NCBI RefSeq assembly: GCF_050483325.1
Contig: NZ_JBCMYF010000006.1
Span: 1-64,000 of the forward strand
Length of the DNA stretch: 64,000 nucleotides
Direction of reading: 5' to 3'
Origin: Bacillus_P idriensis_A
GTDB taxonomy: Bacteria > Bacillota > Bacilli > Bacillales > Bacillaceae
This document shows, one piece after another, positions 8,674-18,181 of this stretch. Within the stretch, counting starts at the first letter, position 1. Each line of letters starts with the position of its first letter. Both the position numbers and the translations under genes were made by a program. Under the pieces are notes generated by a model that was given only the letters and a program-made list of their open reading frames with translations, did no database searches and was not told the DNA's origin.

Positions 8674-11068
8674 CAAAAATGAATTTAAAGACAGTTTTCT
8701 AAAGCGCTTGGAAATGAGTTATGGAAAAAAATTCGCTGAATCAACAAAACGTGATCAATACCAAACGCTTGGAAATATGGTGAGAGAACATATCAGCAGC
8801 AATTGGATCTCAACAAACGAATGGAACCGTGCAAGCAACAACAAGCAAGTGTATTACTTGTCAATTGAGTTTTTGCTTGGAAGGCTGCTCGGCCAAAATC
8901 TTTTGAATTTGGGCATTCGTGAAGTTGTGCTTGAAGGATTCGCTGATCTTGGAATCGATCTTGAGGAGATTGAAGAAAGCGAAGCAGATGCTGGGCTTGG
9001 CAATGGCGGTTTAGGCCGCCTTGCTGCTTGTTTTCTCGATTCGCTCGCCTCATTAAATTTACCTGGACATGGTCTCGGCATCAGGTATAAACATGGTCTA
9101 TTTGACCAAAAAATTGTGGATGGCTATCAGGTAGAATTGCCTGAGCAATGGTTAAGGCACGGAAATGTGTGGGAAGTCCGTAAACCCGATCAGGCAATTG
9201 AGATTCCATTTTGGGGTAAGATTGAACATTCACACGAAGATGGAAAGCTTGAATTCCGCCATGTTCACTCTGAAAATATTATGGCTGTCCCTTATGATAT
9301 GCCTGTCATTGGCTATGAAACAAGCACAGTTAATACATTAAGACTGTGGAACGCTGAGCCGGCTCCGCATCCGCCTCACCGTGATGTACTTGCTTATAAA
9401 CGCGAAACAGAAGCAGTCTCAGAGTTTTTATATCCGGATGATACACATGATGAAGGAAAGATTCTCAGGCTTAAGCAGCAATATTTCCTGGTTTCTGCAA
9501 GCCTGCAGTCCATTGTCCGGTCATACCTTAAAAAGAATGATACCCTGCATGAATTCCACAAGCATGTTGCCATCCATGTAAACGATACTCATCCGGTTCT
9601 TGCCATCCCGGAGCTGATGAGAATTCTGCTTGATGAAGAGCATATGGAATGGGAAGAAGCATGGAATATTACATTTAATACAATATCTTATACAAATCAT
9701 ACAACTTTATCAGAAGCGCTTGAAAAATGGCCCCTGCATATCTTTAAACCGCTGCTTCCAAGAATCTATATGATTGTCGAGGAATTGAACGAGAGATTCT
9801 GCAAAGAATTATGGAATCGTTTCCCGGGAGACTGGAAACGGATTGAAAATATGGCGATTATCGCTCACGGCGTCGTAAAAATGGCCCATTTAGCAATTGT
9901 CGGAAGCCACAGCGTCAATGGAGTTGCAAAGATCCATTCAGACATTTTGAAAAACCGTGAAATGAAACTGTTTCATCAGATTTATCCTCAAAAGTTCAAC
10001 AACAAAACAAATGGCATCACTCACCGCAGATGGCTGCTTAAAGCCAATCCAGAACTGACCAATCTCATTACCGAAACAATCGGAACCGACTGGATTAAAA
10101 ACCCGCACCTCATGATTGAACTAAAACGACATATCTATAATCCACTTTTAAAAGAAGAATTTGCTGCAGTCAAACGGAAAAGAAAAGAGATTCTTGCAGA
10201 TCTTATTGAAAAGAAAACAGGAATTTCCGTTGATAAACATTCCATTTTTGATGTTCAGGTTAAGCGTCTGCATGCTTATAAACGCCAGCTCTTAAACGTG
10301 CTGCACATCATGTATCTCTATAACAGACTGAAAGAGGATTCCAATTTTACGATTTATCCAAGAACGTTTATTTTTGGAGCAAAGGCATCGCCAGGCTATT
10401 ATTATGCGAAGAAAATCATTAAGCTTATTAATTCGCTTGCAGATAAAGTAAACAGTGATCCGAAAGTTTCAAAGGTGATGAAAGTCATTTTTATGGAAAA
10501 CTACAGGGTCTCACTTGCCGAGCATATTTTTCCTGCGACAGATGTCAGTGAACAAATCTCTACAGCCAGTAAAGAGGCATCCGGCACAGGCAATATGAAA
10601 TTCATGATGAACGGTGCGCTCACAATGGGAACATTAGACGGGGCGAACATTGAAATCTTAGAAGAAGTAGGAAAAGAGAACATCTTCACATTTGGCTTAA
10701 AAGCTGATGAGGTTCTGAACTATTACGAAAATGGCGGATATCGCTCATCTGAATATTATCATCATGATCTGCGGATCAGACAAGTGGTTGATCAGCTCAC
10801 AAACGGATTCTTTCCTGATACCGAAGATGAGTTTGAAGCAATCAAAGATTCTCTTCTTTATGAAAATGATCAATACTTTGTACTGCGTGATTTTGCATCC
10901 TATGTGGATGCTCAGGAGCAGCTTGAAAAATCTTACAAAAACCAGGATAAATGGCTTGAAAAAGCTCTTCTTAATATAGCGCACTCAGGTTATTTCTCAA
11001 GTGACCGGACGATCCATGAGTACGCAGATGGCATTTGGGACATTAAGCCAATCCCTGTTCTTCATTAA
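8663..11068 (+). CDS. glgP: Glycogen phosphorylase
   Basis: Releases glucose-1-phosphate from glycogen using pyridoxal phosphate. About 801 residues, GT35 family, normal length. The PLP lysine lies in EASGTGNMKFMMNGA (near residue 645); GLGNGGLGRLAACFLDSLA and NGITHRRW are family signatures. The start chosen is the ATG eight bases after AGGAG; a GTG at 8654 overlaps that RBS and is less likely. Last gene of the operon, overlapping the end of glgA and followed by a strong terminator. Confidence 0.95.
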   Translation: MFSNKNEFKDSFLKRLEMSYGKKFAESTKRDQYQTLGNMVREHISSNWISTNEWNRASNNKQVYYLSIEFLLGRLLGQNLLNLGIREVVLEGFADLGIDLEEIEESEADAGLGNGGLGRLAACFLDSLASLNLPGHGLGIRYKHGLFDQKIVDGYQVELPEQWLRHGNVWEVRKPDQAIEIPFWGKIEHSHEDGKLEFRHVHSENIMAVPYDMPVIGYETSTVNTLRLWNAEPAPHPPHRDVLAYKRETEAVSEFLYPDDTHDEGKILRLKQQYFLVSASLQSIVRSYLKKNDTLHEFHKHVAIHVNDTHPVLAIPELMRILLDEEHMEWEEAWNITFNTISYTNHTTLSEALEKWPLHIFKPLLPRIYMIVEELNERFCKELWNRFPGDWKRIENMAIIAHGVVKMAHLAIVGSHSVNGVAKIHSDILKNREMKLFHQIYPQKFNNKTNGITHRRWLLKANPELTNLITETIGTDWIKNPHLMIELKRHIYNPLLKEEFAAVKRKRKEILADLIEKKTGISVDKHSIFDVQVKRLHAYKRQLLNVLHIMYLYNRLKEDSNFTIYPRTFIFGAKASPGYYYAKKIIKLINSLADKVNSDPKVSKVMKVIFMENYRVSLAEHIFPATDVSEQISTASKEASGTGNMKFMMNGALTMGTLDGANIEILEEVGKENIFTFGLKADEVLNYYENGGYRSSEYYHHDLRIRQVVDQLTNGFFPDTEDEFEAIKDSLLYENDQYFVLRDFASYVDAQEQLEKSYKNQDKWLEKALLNIAHSGYFSSDRTIHEYADGIWDIKPIPVLH

Positions 11069-11072
11069 GTTA

Positions 11073-11105
11073 TGGAAAAACCCGCTTATTGAGCGGGTTT
11101 TTCTG
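11073..11105 (+). terminator. Terminator of the glg operon
   Basis: AAAACCCGCT-TATTG-AGCGGGTTTTT hairpin just after glgP, ending in a T-run. Confidence 0.92.
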
Positions 11106-11181
11106 CTGTCTGACATTTGGGATTCCAGCTGACAAAAGAGAAGATAAAATAAGATAGACGCATGAATTACATGGGTCTATC

Positions 11182-11303
11182 TTAAGAGATAAGAAGGTAT
11201 AAATTTGCGCTTCTATGGCGAGCGGAATCGCTCAGGCTCCTTGGCCAGAACGGTTCTGCAAGTATTGGAAAAAAAATCGCCTTATTTGCTTGCGCTTTTC
11301 TTA
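11182..11303. repeat. Intergenic repeat copy 2
   Basis: Begins TAAGAGATAAGAAGGTATA and ends TTGCTTGCGCTTTTCTTA, like the copy at 13544-13701, with the middle block CTCCTTGGCCAGAAC. It lies at the 3' end of the minus-strand gene that follows. Confidence 0.65.
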
Positions 11304-12098
11304 TTAACGATTATCCCCATCAAGCAACCGTCCAAGTCCGCCAAGGATGCTGCCTTCTCCTGAAGAGTGTCCGCCGGCGCTTGGCGCATTTGCAAAAATG
11401 CGGTCGGCAAGGCGGCTGAACGGAAGCGACTGCACCCATACAGTCCCAGGTCCTTGTACAGTTGCAAAAAATAATCCTTCACCGCCGAAGAAGGCCGTTT
11501 TGACTTTTCCGACATACTCCACGTTATAGTTCACGTCTCTCGTCATCGCGACAAGACAGCCTGTGTCGACTTTAAGACGCTCCCCGTCTGCAAGCTGCCG
11601 TTTATGTATTGTACCTCCAGCATGCAAAAAGGCAAGACCGTCTCCTTCAAGTTTTTGCATAATGAATCCCTCGCCGCCGAAGAAGCCGGTTCCTAATTTT
11701 TTCTGAAAATCAATACCGACTGATACGCCTTTTGCTGCACAGAGAAACGCATCTTTTTGGCAAACGACCTTGCCCTGCATTTGTTTTAAGTCGACAGGGA
11801 TGATTTTTCCCGGATACGGAGCAGCAAATGAAACCTGCTTTTTGCCCCCCGCTTTATTGGTAAAGACCGTCATAAATAAACTTTCTCCGGTAATGACACG
11901 CTTACCGGCACCTACTAAACGGCTCATTAAGCCTTTTTGCTCTGATCCATCTCCAAAAATGGTTTCCATATCAATGCCGTCATCCATCATCATCATTCCG
12001 CCGGCTTCGGCTACTACACTTTCACTTGGATCGAGTTCAATTTCAACAAACTGCATGTCATCTCCATAAATCTTGTAATCAATTTCGTGTGCGTTCAA
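11304..12098 (-). CDS. TIGR00266/AIM24 family protein
   Basis: 264 residues. The sequence has the beta-rich, glycine-heavy repeats of the TIGR00266 (AIM24, tryptophan-RNA attenuator-fold) family: AEAGGMMMMDDGI, FFGGEGFIMQKLEGDG, FLHAGG and FFGGEGLFFATVQGPG. The molecular function is unknown. An open frame extends 130 codons further upstream, but the only good RBS (AGAGGTGACC) precedes a TTG at 12098, after which family-like sequence begins, so I start there. The C-terminus is Gly/Ser-rich and probably flexible. It is divergent from the SRPBCC gene. Confidence 0.8.
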   Translation of the reverse strand: MNAHEIDYKIYGDDMQFVEIELDPSESVVAEAGGMMMMDDGIDMETIFGDGSEQKGLMSRLVGAGKRVITGESLFMTVFTNKAGGKKQVSFAAPYPGKIIPVDLKQMQGKVVCQKDAFLCAAKGVSVGIDFQKKLGTGFFGGEGFIMQKLEGDGLAFLHAGGTIHKRQLADGERLKVDTGCLVAMTRDVNYNVEYVGKVKTAFFGGEGLFFATVQGPGTVWVQSLPFSRLADRIFANAPSAGGHSSGEGSILGGLGRLLDGDNR

Positions 12099-12203
12099 AA
12101 AGGTCACCTCTTTTCTTTTTTTGTAACCATTCGTCATTAAGGAAGAAAACCCTTCTGATTTTAATTTATAATGAAAGGAGTTCTTCAAAAAGGAGATAAG
12201 CCT

Positions 12204-12656
12204 ATGCCAGTCATTAAAAACACCATTCTCATTAATGCGCCAATCGAAGTCTGCTTCGACCTTGCAAGAAATGTAGAGGTTCATACGAAAACGACCGGGA
12301 AAACAAAAGAGAAAGCGGTTGGAGGTGTAACATCCGGGTTTCTTGAAGAAGGGGATACAGTTGTGTGGGAGGCCGTGCACTTCGGTATTAAGCAAAGGCT
12401 GGCTGCCAAAATAACTGAAATGAACAGGCCGTATCAATTTACTGATATTATGGTTAATGGAGCTTTTAAGTCTTTCACTCATACACATACTTTCGCATCT
12501 TCTGGAAATGAAACAGAAATGATTGATTACTTTGTCTACCGGTCACCATTAGGATTGTTAGGCAAAGCGGCAGATTATTTATTTTTAATAAAGTACATGG
12601 AAAAATTTCTCTCAGACCGGGCAGCAGAGCTGAAAAAAATCGCAGAAGCAAAATGA
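12204..12656 (+). CDS. SRPBCC (START/Bet v1-like) family protein
   Basis: 150 residues, a single helix-grip domain. The opening IKNTILINAPIEVCFDLARN is the usual SRPBCC start, followed by beta strands and a C-terminal helix (KYMEKFLSDRAAELKKIAEAK). Such proteins bind a hydrophobic ligand; the ligand here cannot be told. A perfect AAAGGAGATAA site eight bases before the ATG fixes the start. Monocistronic, with its own terminator. Confidence 0.85.
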   Translation: MPVIKNTILINAPIEVCFDLARNVEVHTKTTGKTKEKAVGGVTSGFLEEGDTVVWEAVHFGIKQRLAAKITEMNRPYQFTDIMVNGAFKSFTHTHTFASSGNETEMIDYFVYRSPLGLLGKAADYLFLIKYMEKFLSDRAAELKKIAEAK

Positions 12657-12657
12657 A

Positions 12658-12689
12658 ACAGAGTCCCAAAGCGGGAACTCTGTTTTTTT
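12658..12689 (+). terminator. Terminator of the SRPBCC gene
   Basis: Stem ACAGAGTCCC/GGGAACTCTGT followed by eight Ts. Confidence 0.9.
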
Positions 12690-12763
12690 AAGCTCCATTG
12701 CCTGACTCATCGGTCAGAAAGGATCCGCCTTTCGCAGCTGACAAGGACAATTCGCACTTATTC
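12689..12763. repeat. Degenerate intergenic repeat copy 3
   Basis: AGCTCCATTGCCTGACTCAT resembles the AGCTCC...GCC..ACTCCTCGG opening block of the copies at 13580 and 22742. The end TTCGCACTTATTC is a worn form of the GCGCTTTTCTT end. Confidence 0.4.
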
Positions 12764-13510
12764 ACTATAAGGTTCTTTCTCTGATGCAGGCAGGTCCCCA
12801 AAAGGAGTCATCAGTCCTTCTTCATCAAGTGTATGTTCATACTGTCTATGCTGTATGTTTGGATAGACGGTTACGTTTTTGCCCTCGATATCTGTAGCTG
12901 CAAAGTTCTCATAATCTTCAACATACCCTGTTGGGTCATCGTTTTCCATATAAACGTCATTGTAAGAATCAACAGGATACTCCATGTCAGACGGAGTTTC
13001 AGAGTTGCCGAAGCGCTCTACATCCTGATATGTGTCTTCTGCATCATAGGCTTCAGAGTCGCTTTCATCGTATTCGAATTGACCAAATGCCGGCTCGAGG
13101 ATGCTTTCCTCAATCGGTCTTGAACGGGAAATGGCCTGCTCAGGTGAATGTTCCTTGCATGTTGTAGCTGTGGGAAGCACTTCAAGTCTTTCTTCCGGTA
13201 TGTCAGTTCCGCATACTTCGCAAACCCCGTAAGTTCCCTTTTCAATGGCTGCAAGTGCCCGGTTGATATCGCTTAATTCTTCTTCAACATGCTCATTTAA
13301 TGCAATATCTTTTTCACGTTCATAAAGTTCTGTGCCTTCATCACCAGGGTGATTGTCATAGCTTGAAAGCTCTCCTGTAGAATCGTGTCCGAAGCTTTGC
13401 TCTAGCCCGAAATGTTTGCTTTCCTGCAGGTGCTGCTCAATTTCTGCTTTTCTTGCGTCAAGCTGTGAGCGAAAGGAAGCCAGTTGCCCGTTGTTAAGCA
13501 TTCCATTCAC
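12758..13510 (-). CDS. yteA: DksA/TraR-type C4 zinc finger protein, YteA-like
   Basis: 250 residues. The N-terminal half is a helical hairpin rich in charged residues (Asn/Asp/Glu, residues 10-90). The zinc finger follows: CEVCG (near 97) and CKEH (near 117), an incomplete C4 of the CxxC-x17-CxxH kind. The C-terminal half is acidic and of low complexity (YDESDSEAYDAEDTYQDVE), probably disordered. YteA of B. subtilis has this build, and its family is annotated as sporulation-related or unknown. RBS AGGAAGGAGCG precedes the ATG. Confidence 0.85.
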   Translation of the reverse strand: MNGMLNNGQLASFRSQLDARKAEIEQHLQESKHFGLEQSFGHDSTGELSSYDNHPGDEGTELYEREKDIALNEHVEEELSDINRALAAIEKGTYGVCEVCGTDIPEERLEVLPTATTCKEHSPEQAISRSRPIEESILEPAFGQFEYDESDSEAYDAEDTYQDVERFGNSETPSDMEYPVDSYNDVYMENDDPTGYVEDYENFAATDIEGKNVTVYPNIQHRQYEHTLDEEGLMTPFGDLPASEKEPYSE

Positions 13511-13543
13511 GCTCCTTCCTTAAGAAGTAATTTCTTCTTTTCT

Positions 13544-13701
13544 TAGAGATAAGAAAGTATAGAATTTTGCGCATTGATGTCCAGCTCCAGCGCCCAACTC
13601 CTCGGCCAGAACAAAATCCCCCAAAAAAGTCAAACCCGGACTTTTTCGGTGATTTCTTATCTGTCATGCCTGAGCTAAACAGGCGCTTACGCTTTTCTTA
13701 G
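13544..13701. repeat. Intergenic repeat copy 4 (best preserved)
   Basis: Starts TTAGAGATAAGAAAGTATA, contains GTCCAGCTCCAGCGCCCAAC and CTCCTCGGCCAGAACAAAA, and ends AGGCGCTTACGCTTTTCTTA. GGCGC-type ends face the AGCGCC near the start, so the element can fold into a long imperfect hairpin. I know this sequence type as a common intergenic repeat of Bacillaceae. Confidence 0.75.
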
Positions 13702-13739
13702 TATGAACAGAAAGGGCCAAATCATAATTGTAAATAATG

Positions 13740-13772
13740 CACAAAAAAACACGGCCCATTAAAGGGCCGTGT
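13740..13772 (-). terminator. Terminator of menA
   Basis: On the minus strand: ACACGGCCC-TTTAAT-GGGCCGTGT followed by TTTTTTT, just after the menA stop. Confidence 0.93.
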
Positions 13773-13777
13773 AATGG

Positions 13778-14716
13778 TTAGATTGTACTTATGAATAAAC
13801 CGAGTGCGAGCAAGAAGCCGAATTGAATATTTGTTTGAGCAGTTGCTTTCATTGCAGGCATCATTTCAAGCGGAAGTGATTTGCCGACGAATTTTTTTAC
13901 GGCACTGTATGCTTTAGGTGTGCTGATTAAGACTAAAAGCGCCCAAAAAGACAAGTGTCCGAGTGCAATCATGATCAATATGACCGCATATGAGGCAGCG
14001 AACATGGAAGCGAGGAAAATAATCGCATTTTTGCGTCCAATCAGAATTGCCAGTGTTTTGCGCCCGTTTTCTTTATCGCCGTCGAGATCACGGATATTAT
14101 TTGACAGCATGATGTTTCCAACCAGGAAAGCGATCGGAATGGAAATAATGATGCTGATCACTGATATCGCACCAGTTTGAATGTAATACGCAAGGAGGAT
14201 AATTACCATGCCCATAAAGAAACCTGCAACAAGCTCCCCAAATGGAGTGTAGGCAATTGGCATAGGGCCGCCTGTATAAAAATAGCCTGTAGCCATGCAG
14301 ATTAATCCAATAACAGCGATCCACCAAGTGGAAGTCATGCAAATATAAATACCTAATAGTGCGGCCACGGCGAAAAATGCAAAGGCAAGGTTTAATACAG
14401 TCTTTGGTTTCACACCATTCCTGACAATTGCTCCGCCGATTCCGACAGAGTTTTCATTATCAAGTCCGCGTTTAAAATCGAAATATTCATTAAACATATT
14501 GGTTGCAGCCTGAATTAAAATGGATGCAATCAGCATAGCTAGAAATAATAAGATATGAACCTGACCTTCATTTAAAGCAAGCACCGTACCGATCGTAACA
14601 GGAATAAAGGCTGCAGACAATGTGTGCGGACGCAGCAGCATCCACCATACTTTCCAGCTTTTATCCGGTTTGATGGAAGGCACGTTTTGTGTCGTGTGCG
14701 ATTGTGTATGCATCAA
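13778..14716 (-). CDS. menA: 1,4-dihydroxy-2-naphthoate polyprenyltransferase
   Basis: Attaches the polyprenyl chain to DHNA in menaquinone synthesis, an integral membrane UbiA-family enzyme. 312 residues with about eight or nine hydrophobic segments. The Mg-diphosphate motifs are NMFNEYFDFKRGLDNE (around 90-105) and NNIRDLDGDKENGRKTLA (around 210-227). It is divergent from menFDHBE and shares the pathway. Its promoter (TTGACA-N17-TACACT, minus strand) lies just upstream. Confidence 0.95.
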   Translation of the reverse strand: MMHTQSHTTQNVPSIKPDKSWKVWWMLLRPHTLSAAFIPVTIGTVLALNEGQVHILLFLAMLIASILIQAATNMFNEYFDFKRGLDNENSVGIGGAIVRNGVKPKTVLNLAFAFFAVAALLGIYICMTSTWWIAVIGLICMATGYFYTGGPMPIAYTPFGELVAGFFMGMVIILLAYYIQTGAISVISIIISIPIAFLVGNIMLSNNIRDLDGDKENGRKTLAILIGRKNAIIFLASMFAASYAVILIMIALGHLSFWALLVLISTPKAYSAVKKFVGKSLPLEMMPAMKATAQTNIQFGFLLALGLFISTI

Positions 14717-14769
14717 AGATTTCTCCCCTTTTTGTAAACCAGATGGAGCACGTTTGCTTCCCAGAATTA

Positions 14770-14798
14770 AGTGTAGGAAATTTACAATATTGTGTCAA
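14770..14798 (-). promoter_or_regulatory. SigA-type promoter of menA
   Basis: On the minus strand TTGACA (14798-14793), 17-bp spacer, TACACT (14775-14770), about 55 bp before the menA start. Confidence 0.6.
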
Positions 14799-14946
14799 TC
14801 CTTTTACAAAAGTTTGAACAATCATTTAATTCCCTGACAGGGAAATTTCTTCCCCGAGAGCTTTTGATTTTAATGTTGTCAGGGTAGTAATATAATAAGG
14901 ATAATAGTCGTTATTTCTATTATACCATTTCTTTGTCCAAGTACTA

Positions 14947-14976
14947 TTGACACCTCTTTCCTCTGAGGTGTATCTT
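14947..14976 (+). promoter_or_regulatory. Promoter of the menF operon, with a dyad in the spacer
   Basis: TTGACA, 18-bp spacer, TATCTT. The spacer edges form an inverted repeat CACCTC-N8-GAGGTG that overlaps the -35 box, a possible operator. It lies about 40 bp before the menF start. Confidence 0.55.
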
Positions 14977-15012
14977 AATATAAGCGATTTTTCGGTTTTG
15001 GAGGGATTTCCA

Positions 15013-16437
15013 ATGATTACGGCATTAAAACATACATTTACGGAGATTATGAAGCGTGCTTTGGAGGAAGCAAGACAGTTTGATAAACCGGTCATATTAA
15101 GTCAGGTCAAGCCGTTGAATGATTCGATGAACCCCCTCCATTTTTATGCGGCCGGCGAGCGGCTTTTTTTAGGCGAGCGGTTTTATTGGGCAACTCCCGG
15201 TTCACGCTTTACGATTACAGGCTTGGGAAACGAATGCACAGTAGAGAATGATTCTGCTGAAAGCGATCGTTTCGGGCGGATTGAGTCTGATTGGAAACGC
15301 TTTAAAAAAATGGTGCATTACGAAGATGGTGCACAATCTCATATAGGTACAGGCGCTTTATTATTCGGAGGTTTTTCTTTTGATCCGCATAACCGCAGAA
15401 ACGAGCGCTGGAATAACTACCCTGAGGCAAAATTCTTTTTGCCTGCGGTTATGCTAACCGTAAAAGACAGTGTCTCTTATCTGACAATCAATCGAGTGAT
15501 AAAGCCGGATGATGATCTTGAATCATGTGCCAAGCATTTCACAACGATTGCTGAAGAAGTTCTGACTGGAAAGACTAGCATGGGGGATGTGTCTGTAAAT
15601 AATTACACTCTAAAAGAGGCGGATACGGACACATGGCTTTCAGCAGTGCAGAAAGCTACAGAAATAATTAAAAGCGGTAAGCTGGATAAAGTCGTGCTGG
15701 CACGTGAAGTACAGCTTGAGTTTGATCACAAAATTAATATTTATTCAGCTTTAAGCAAACTGCAGACAGAGCAGCCTACAAGCTTTATCTTTTCTTTTGA
15801 AAATGACCGGCAATCGTTCATTGGAGCGACACCTGAACGACTGATCAAAAAGGAAAACAGCAGGCTGCTTTCAACATGTCTTGCTGGTTCCATTAAAAGA
15901 GGGAAGAACAAGCAAGACGATACGGAGCTTGGAACAGAGCTTTTAAATGATGAAAAAAACCTGATCGAGCATGCGATTGTTGTGAAAATGATTAAAGATT
16001 CGTTTGAGGAATGCTGCAGTGAAGTGGATGTTTCAGATCACCCGCAATTATTAAAAACAAAAAATATTCAGCATTTATATACACCGATTGAAGGATCAAT
16101 GAAAGCAGGTTATTCTTTATTGAACTTAGTGGAGAAGCTTCATCCGACACCTGCCCTGGGCGGATATCCAAAAATGGCTGCTGTTGAAATGATCAGAGAA
16201 ATTGAGCCTATGGACCGAGGCTGGTATGCAGGTCCAGTAGGCTGGCTTGATGCTGAAAATAACGGTGAGTTTGCAGTAGCCATCCGCTCAGGTTTAATTG
16301 AGGGTGAGCAGGCAACTCTGTTTGCCGGGTGCGGAATTGTAGCAGAATCCGATCCTCAAATGGAATATCAGGAAACACTGATTAAGCTGAAGCCGATGCT
16401 CTCTGCGCTGGGAGGAGTCAATCATGAGTGCAAATAA
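15013..16437 (+). CDS. menF: Isochorismate synthase
   Basis: Converts chorismate to isochorismate, first step of the menaquinone branch. 474 residues (B. subtilis 471). The chorismate-binding domain occupies the C-terminal two thirds: DKVVLAREVQLEF, FIGATPERLI, STCLAGSIKRG (the Ala-Gly that favours isochorismate synthase chemistry), ALGGYPKMAAV and FAGCGIVAESDP. The start is the ATG after TTGGAGGGATTT; an ATG 22 codons upstream lies in the promoter. The stop overlaps the menD start. Confidence 0.95.
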   Translation: MITALKHTFTEIMKRALEEARQFDKPVILSQVKPLNDSMNPLHFYAAGERLFLGERFYWATPGSRFTITGLGNECTVENDSAESDRFGRIESDWKRFKKMVHYEDGAQSHIGTGALLFGGFSFDPHNRRNERWNNYPEAKFFLPAVMLTVKDSVSYLTINRVIKPDDDLESCAKHFTTIAEEVLTGKTSMGDVSVNNYTLKEADTDTWLSAVQKATEIIKSGKLDKVVLAREVQLEFDHKINIYSALSKLQTEQPTSFIFSFENDRQSFIGATPERLIKKENSRLLSTCLAGSIKRGKNKQDDTELGTELLNDEKNLIEHAIVVKMIKDSFEECCSEVDVSDHPQLLKTKNIQHLYTPIEGSMKAGYSLLNLVEKLHPTPALGGYPKMAAVEMIREIEPMDRGWYAGPVGWLDAENNGEFAVAIRSGLIEGEQATLFAGCGIVAESDPQMEYQETLIKLKPMLSALGGVNHECK

Positions 16438-18181
16438 ATCTTTAACCCTTTATGCAGCAAGTTTCGTTGATGAATTAACTAAAGCGGGTGTCCGGGATGC
16501 AGTTATCAGCCCTGGTTCTAGGTCAACGCCTATGGCCATGCTGATGGCTGAGCATCCTGATATCACTATTCATGTTCTGATTGACGAGCGATCAGCAGGT
16601 TTTTTTGCCCTTGGCATGGCTAAGATGCAGCAAAGACCTGTTGCATTGCTTTGTACATCTGGAACGGCGGCAGCTAATTATTATCCGGCAGTTGTTGAGG
16701 CATTCTATTCAAGAGTGCCTTTACTTGTTTTAACGGCAGACCGTCCGCACGAGCTTAGAGATGTGGGTGCCCCGCAGGCAATCGATCAGCTGCATCTGTT
16801 CGGCCGCTATGCAAAATGGTTTGCTGATATGGCGATTCCGGAGCATACTGCTGAGCTTCTTCATTATGGAAGAACAATGGCCGCGCGTGCAGCGGGCAAA
16901 GCCATATCTTCTCCAGCAGGACCGGTTCATCTTAATTTTCCGTTCAGAGAACCTCTCGTACCTGATTTAGAATCTGAGGATTTATGGACAAGTTTGAATA
17001 GCCGCCCTAAACAGGTTCAAGTAACAGCAGGTTCTGCAGTTATTGCTGTTTCCGAAGTGCAGCGCTTAGCTGATCTCATGTCAGAAGAAAAAAAGGGATT
17101 GATTATATGCGGAGAGCTTCGCGATCCTGATTTCGCTCAAGCGGCGGTAAACTTATCTTCCATCCTGAAGTATCCGATTCTTGCTGATCCTCTTTCTAAT
17201 TTAAGAACAGGTTCTCATGATCAATCATCTGTCATTGAATGCTATGATGCATTTATGAAGGATGAATACATAACAGAGCAGCTAAAGCCAGAAGTCATTA
17301 TCCGGTTCGGAGCAATGCCGGTTTCAAAGCCGCTGTTTTTATTCTTGAAGAAAACGGCTGACATCTGTCAAATTGTTGTGGATGGACAAGGAGGCTGGCG
17401 GGAGCCGACCTTAATGGCCGCGGAAATGATTGAATGCAGAGAAAGCTGGCTGTGCAACGAACTTACCAAACAGGTCAAAACGCGGGAAGATGCGGATTGG
17501 CTGCAGTCATGGCAGAAAATAAATCTCATTTCGCGTGAGTTAGCAGGCTCAGCTGAAGACAAAGGCGGCGACCTGTTTGAAGGAAATGTCTTCCGTGAAT
17601 TGCAGCATGCACTTCCCCAGAAGTGTCAGCTGATTGCAGGAAACAGCATGCCAATTCGTGACTTGGATAATTACTTCCTGAACACCGAAAAGGACATTGA
17701 AGTTTTTGCGAACCGCGGTGCAAATGGAATAGATGGGATCGTATCGACAGCGCTTGGAATGAGTGCGGGTGCCGGCACAGATTATCCCACTTTTTTAGTC
17801 ATCGGCGACTTATCTTTTTATCATGATATGAATGGTCTGCTTGCTGCGAAAATGCACAAGCTCAATTTGACCATCATTCTCGTTAATAACGATGGGGGAG
17901 GCATCTTTTCGTTTCTTCCGCAGTCAAAAGAAGAGAAGCATTTTGAAACTTTATTCGGCACGCCGTCAGGTCTTGATTTCAAACATGCTGCCGATTTATA
18001 TGATGCTGCCTATACATTGCCTGCAACATGGGAAGAATTCCGGGCAGCAGTGTCAGAAGCTGTCATTAAAAAAGGCTTAAATATCATAGAGGTGCGCACA
18101 AATCGTCAAACCCGTGTCGGCATTCATCGTGAATTGATGAATCGTGTTTCCCAGGAAATAAGAGAGAAGATCTTAAAATGA
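16424..18181 (+). CDS. menD: SEPHCHC synthase
   Basis: Thiamine diphosphate enzyme that joins 2-oxoglutarate to isochorismate. 585 residues. DAVISPGSRSTPMA and the Glu in LIDERSAGFFALG belong to the N-terminal Pyr domain; GDLSFYHDMNGLLAAK with NNDGGGIFSFLPQ near the C-terminus is the ThDP/Mg motif. RBS GGGAGGAGTC lies inside menF and the genes overlap by 14 bp. The downstream menH start overlaps its stop. Confidence 0.95.
   Translation: MSANKSLTLYAASFVDELTKAGVRDAVISPGSRSTPMAMLMAEHPDITIHVLIDERSAGFFALGMAKMQQRPVALLCTSGTAAANYYPAVVEAFYSRVPLLVLTADRPHELRDVGAPQAIDQLHLFGRYAKWFADMAIPEHTAELLHYGRTMAARAAGKAISSPAGPVHLNFPFREPLVPDLESEDLWTSLNSRPKQVQVTAGSAVIAVSEVQRLADLMSEEKKGLIICGELRDPDFAQAAVNLSSILKYPILADPLSNLRTGSHDQSSVIECYDAFMKDEYITEQLKPEVIIRFGAMPVSKPLFLFLKKTADICQIVVDGQGGWREPTLMAAEMIECRESWLCNELTKQVKTREDADWLQSWQKINLISRELAGSAEDKGGDLFEGNVFRELQHALPQKCQLIAGNSMPIRDLDNYFLNTEKDIEVFANRGANGIDGIVSTALGMSAGAGTDYPTFLVIGDLSFYHDMNGLLAAKMHKLNLTIILVNNDGGGIFSFLPQSKEEKHFETLFGTPSGLDFKHAADLYDAAYTLPATWEEFRAAVSEAVIKKGLNIIEVRTNRQTRVGIHRELMNRVSQEIREKILK

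Larger units (their letters stand above)
14717..15012. other. menA-menF divergent intergenic region
   Basis: Holds the two divergent promoters. Between them are CCTGACAGGG (near 14831) and TTGTCAGGG (near 14876), short inverted blocks of unknown role, and an AT-rich tract. No extra gene is visible. Confidence 0.5.

Noticed and set aside
12833..13254. Open frames on the opposite strand and in the other frames of the yteA-like gene
   Set aside because: They are shadows caused by the biased acidic composition of the zinc finger protein; none has a domain or an RBS.
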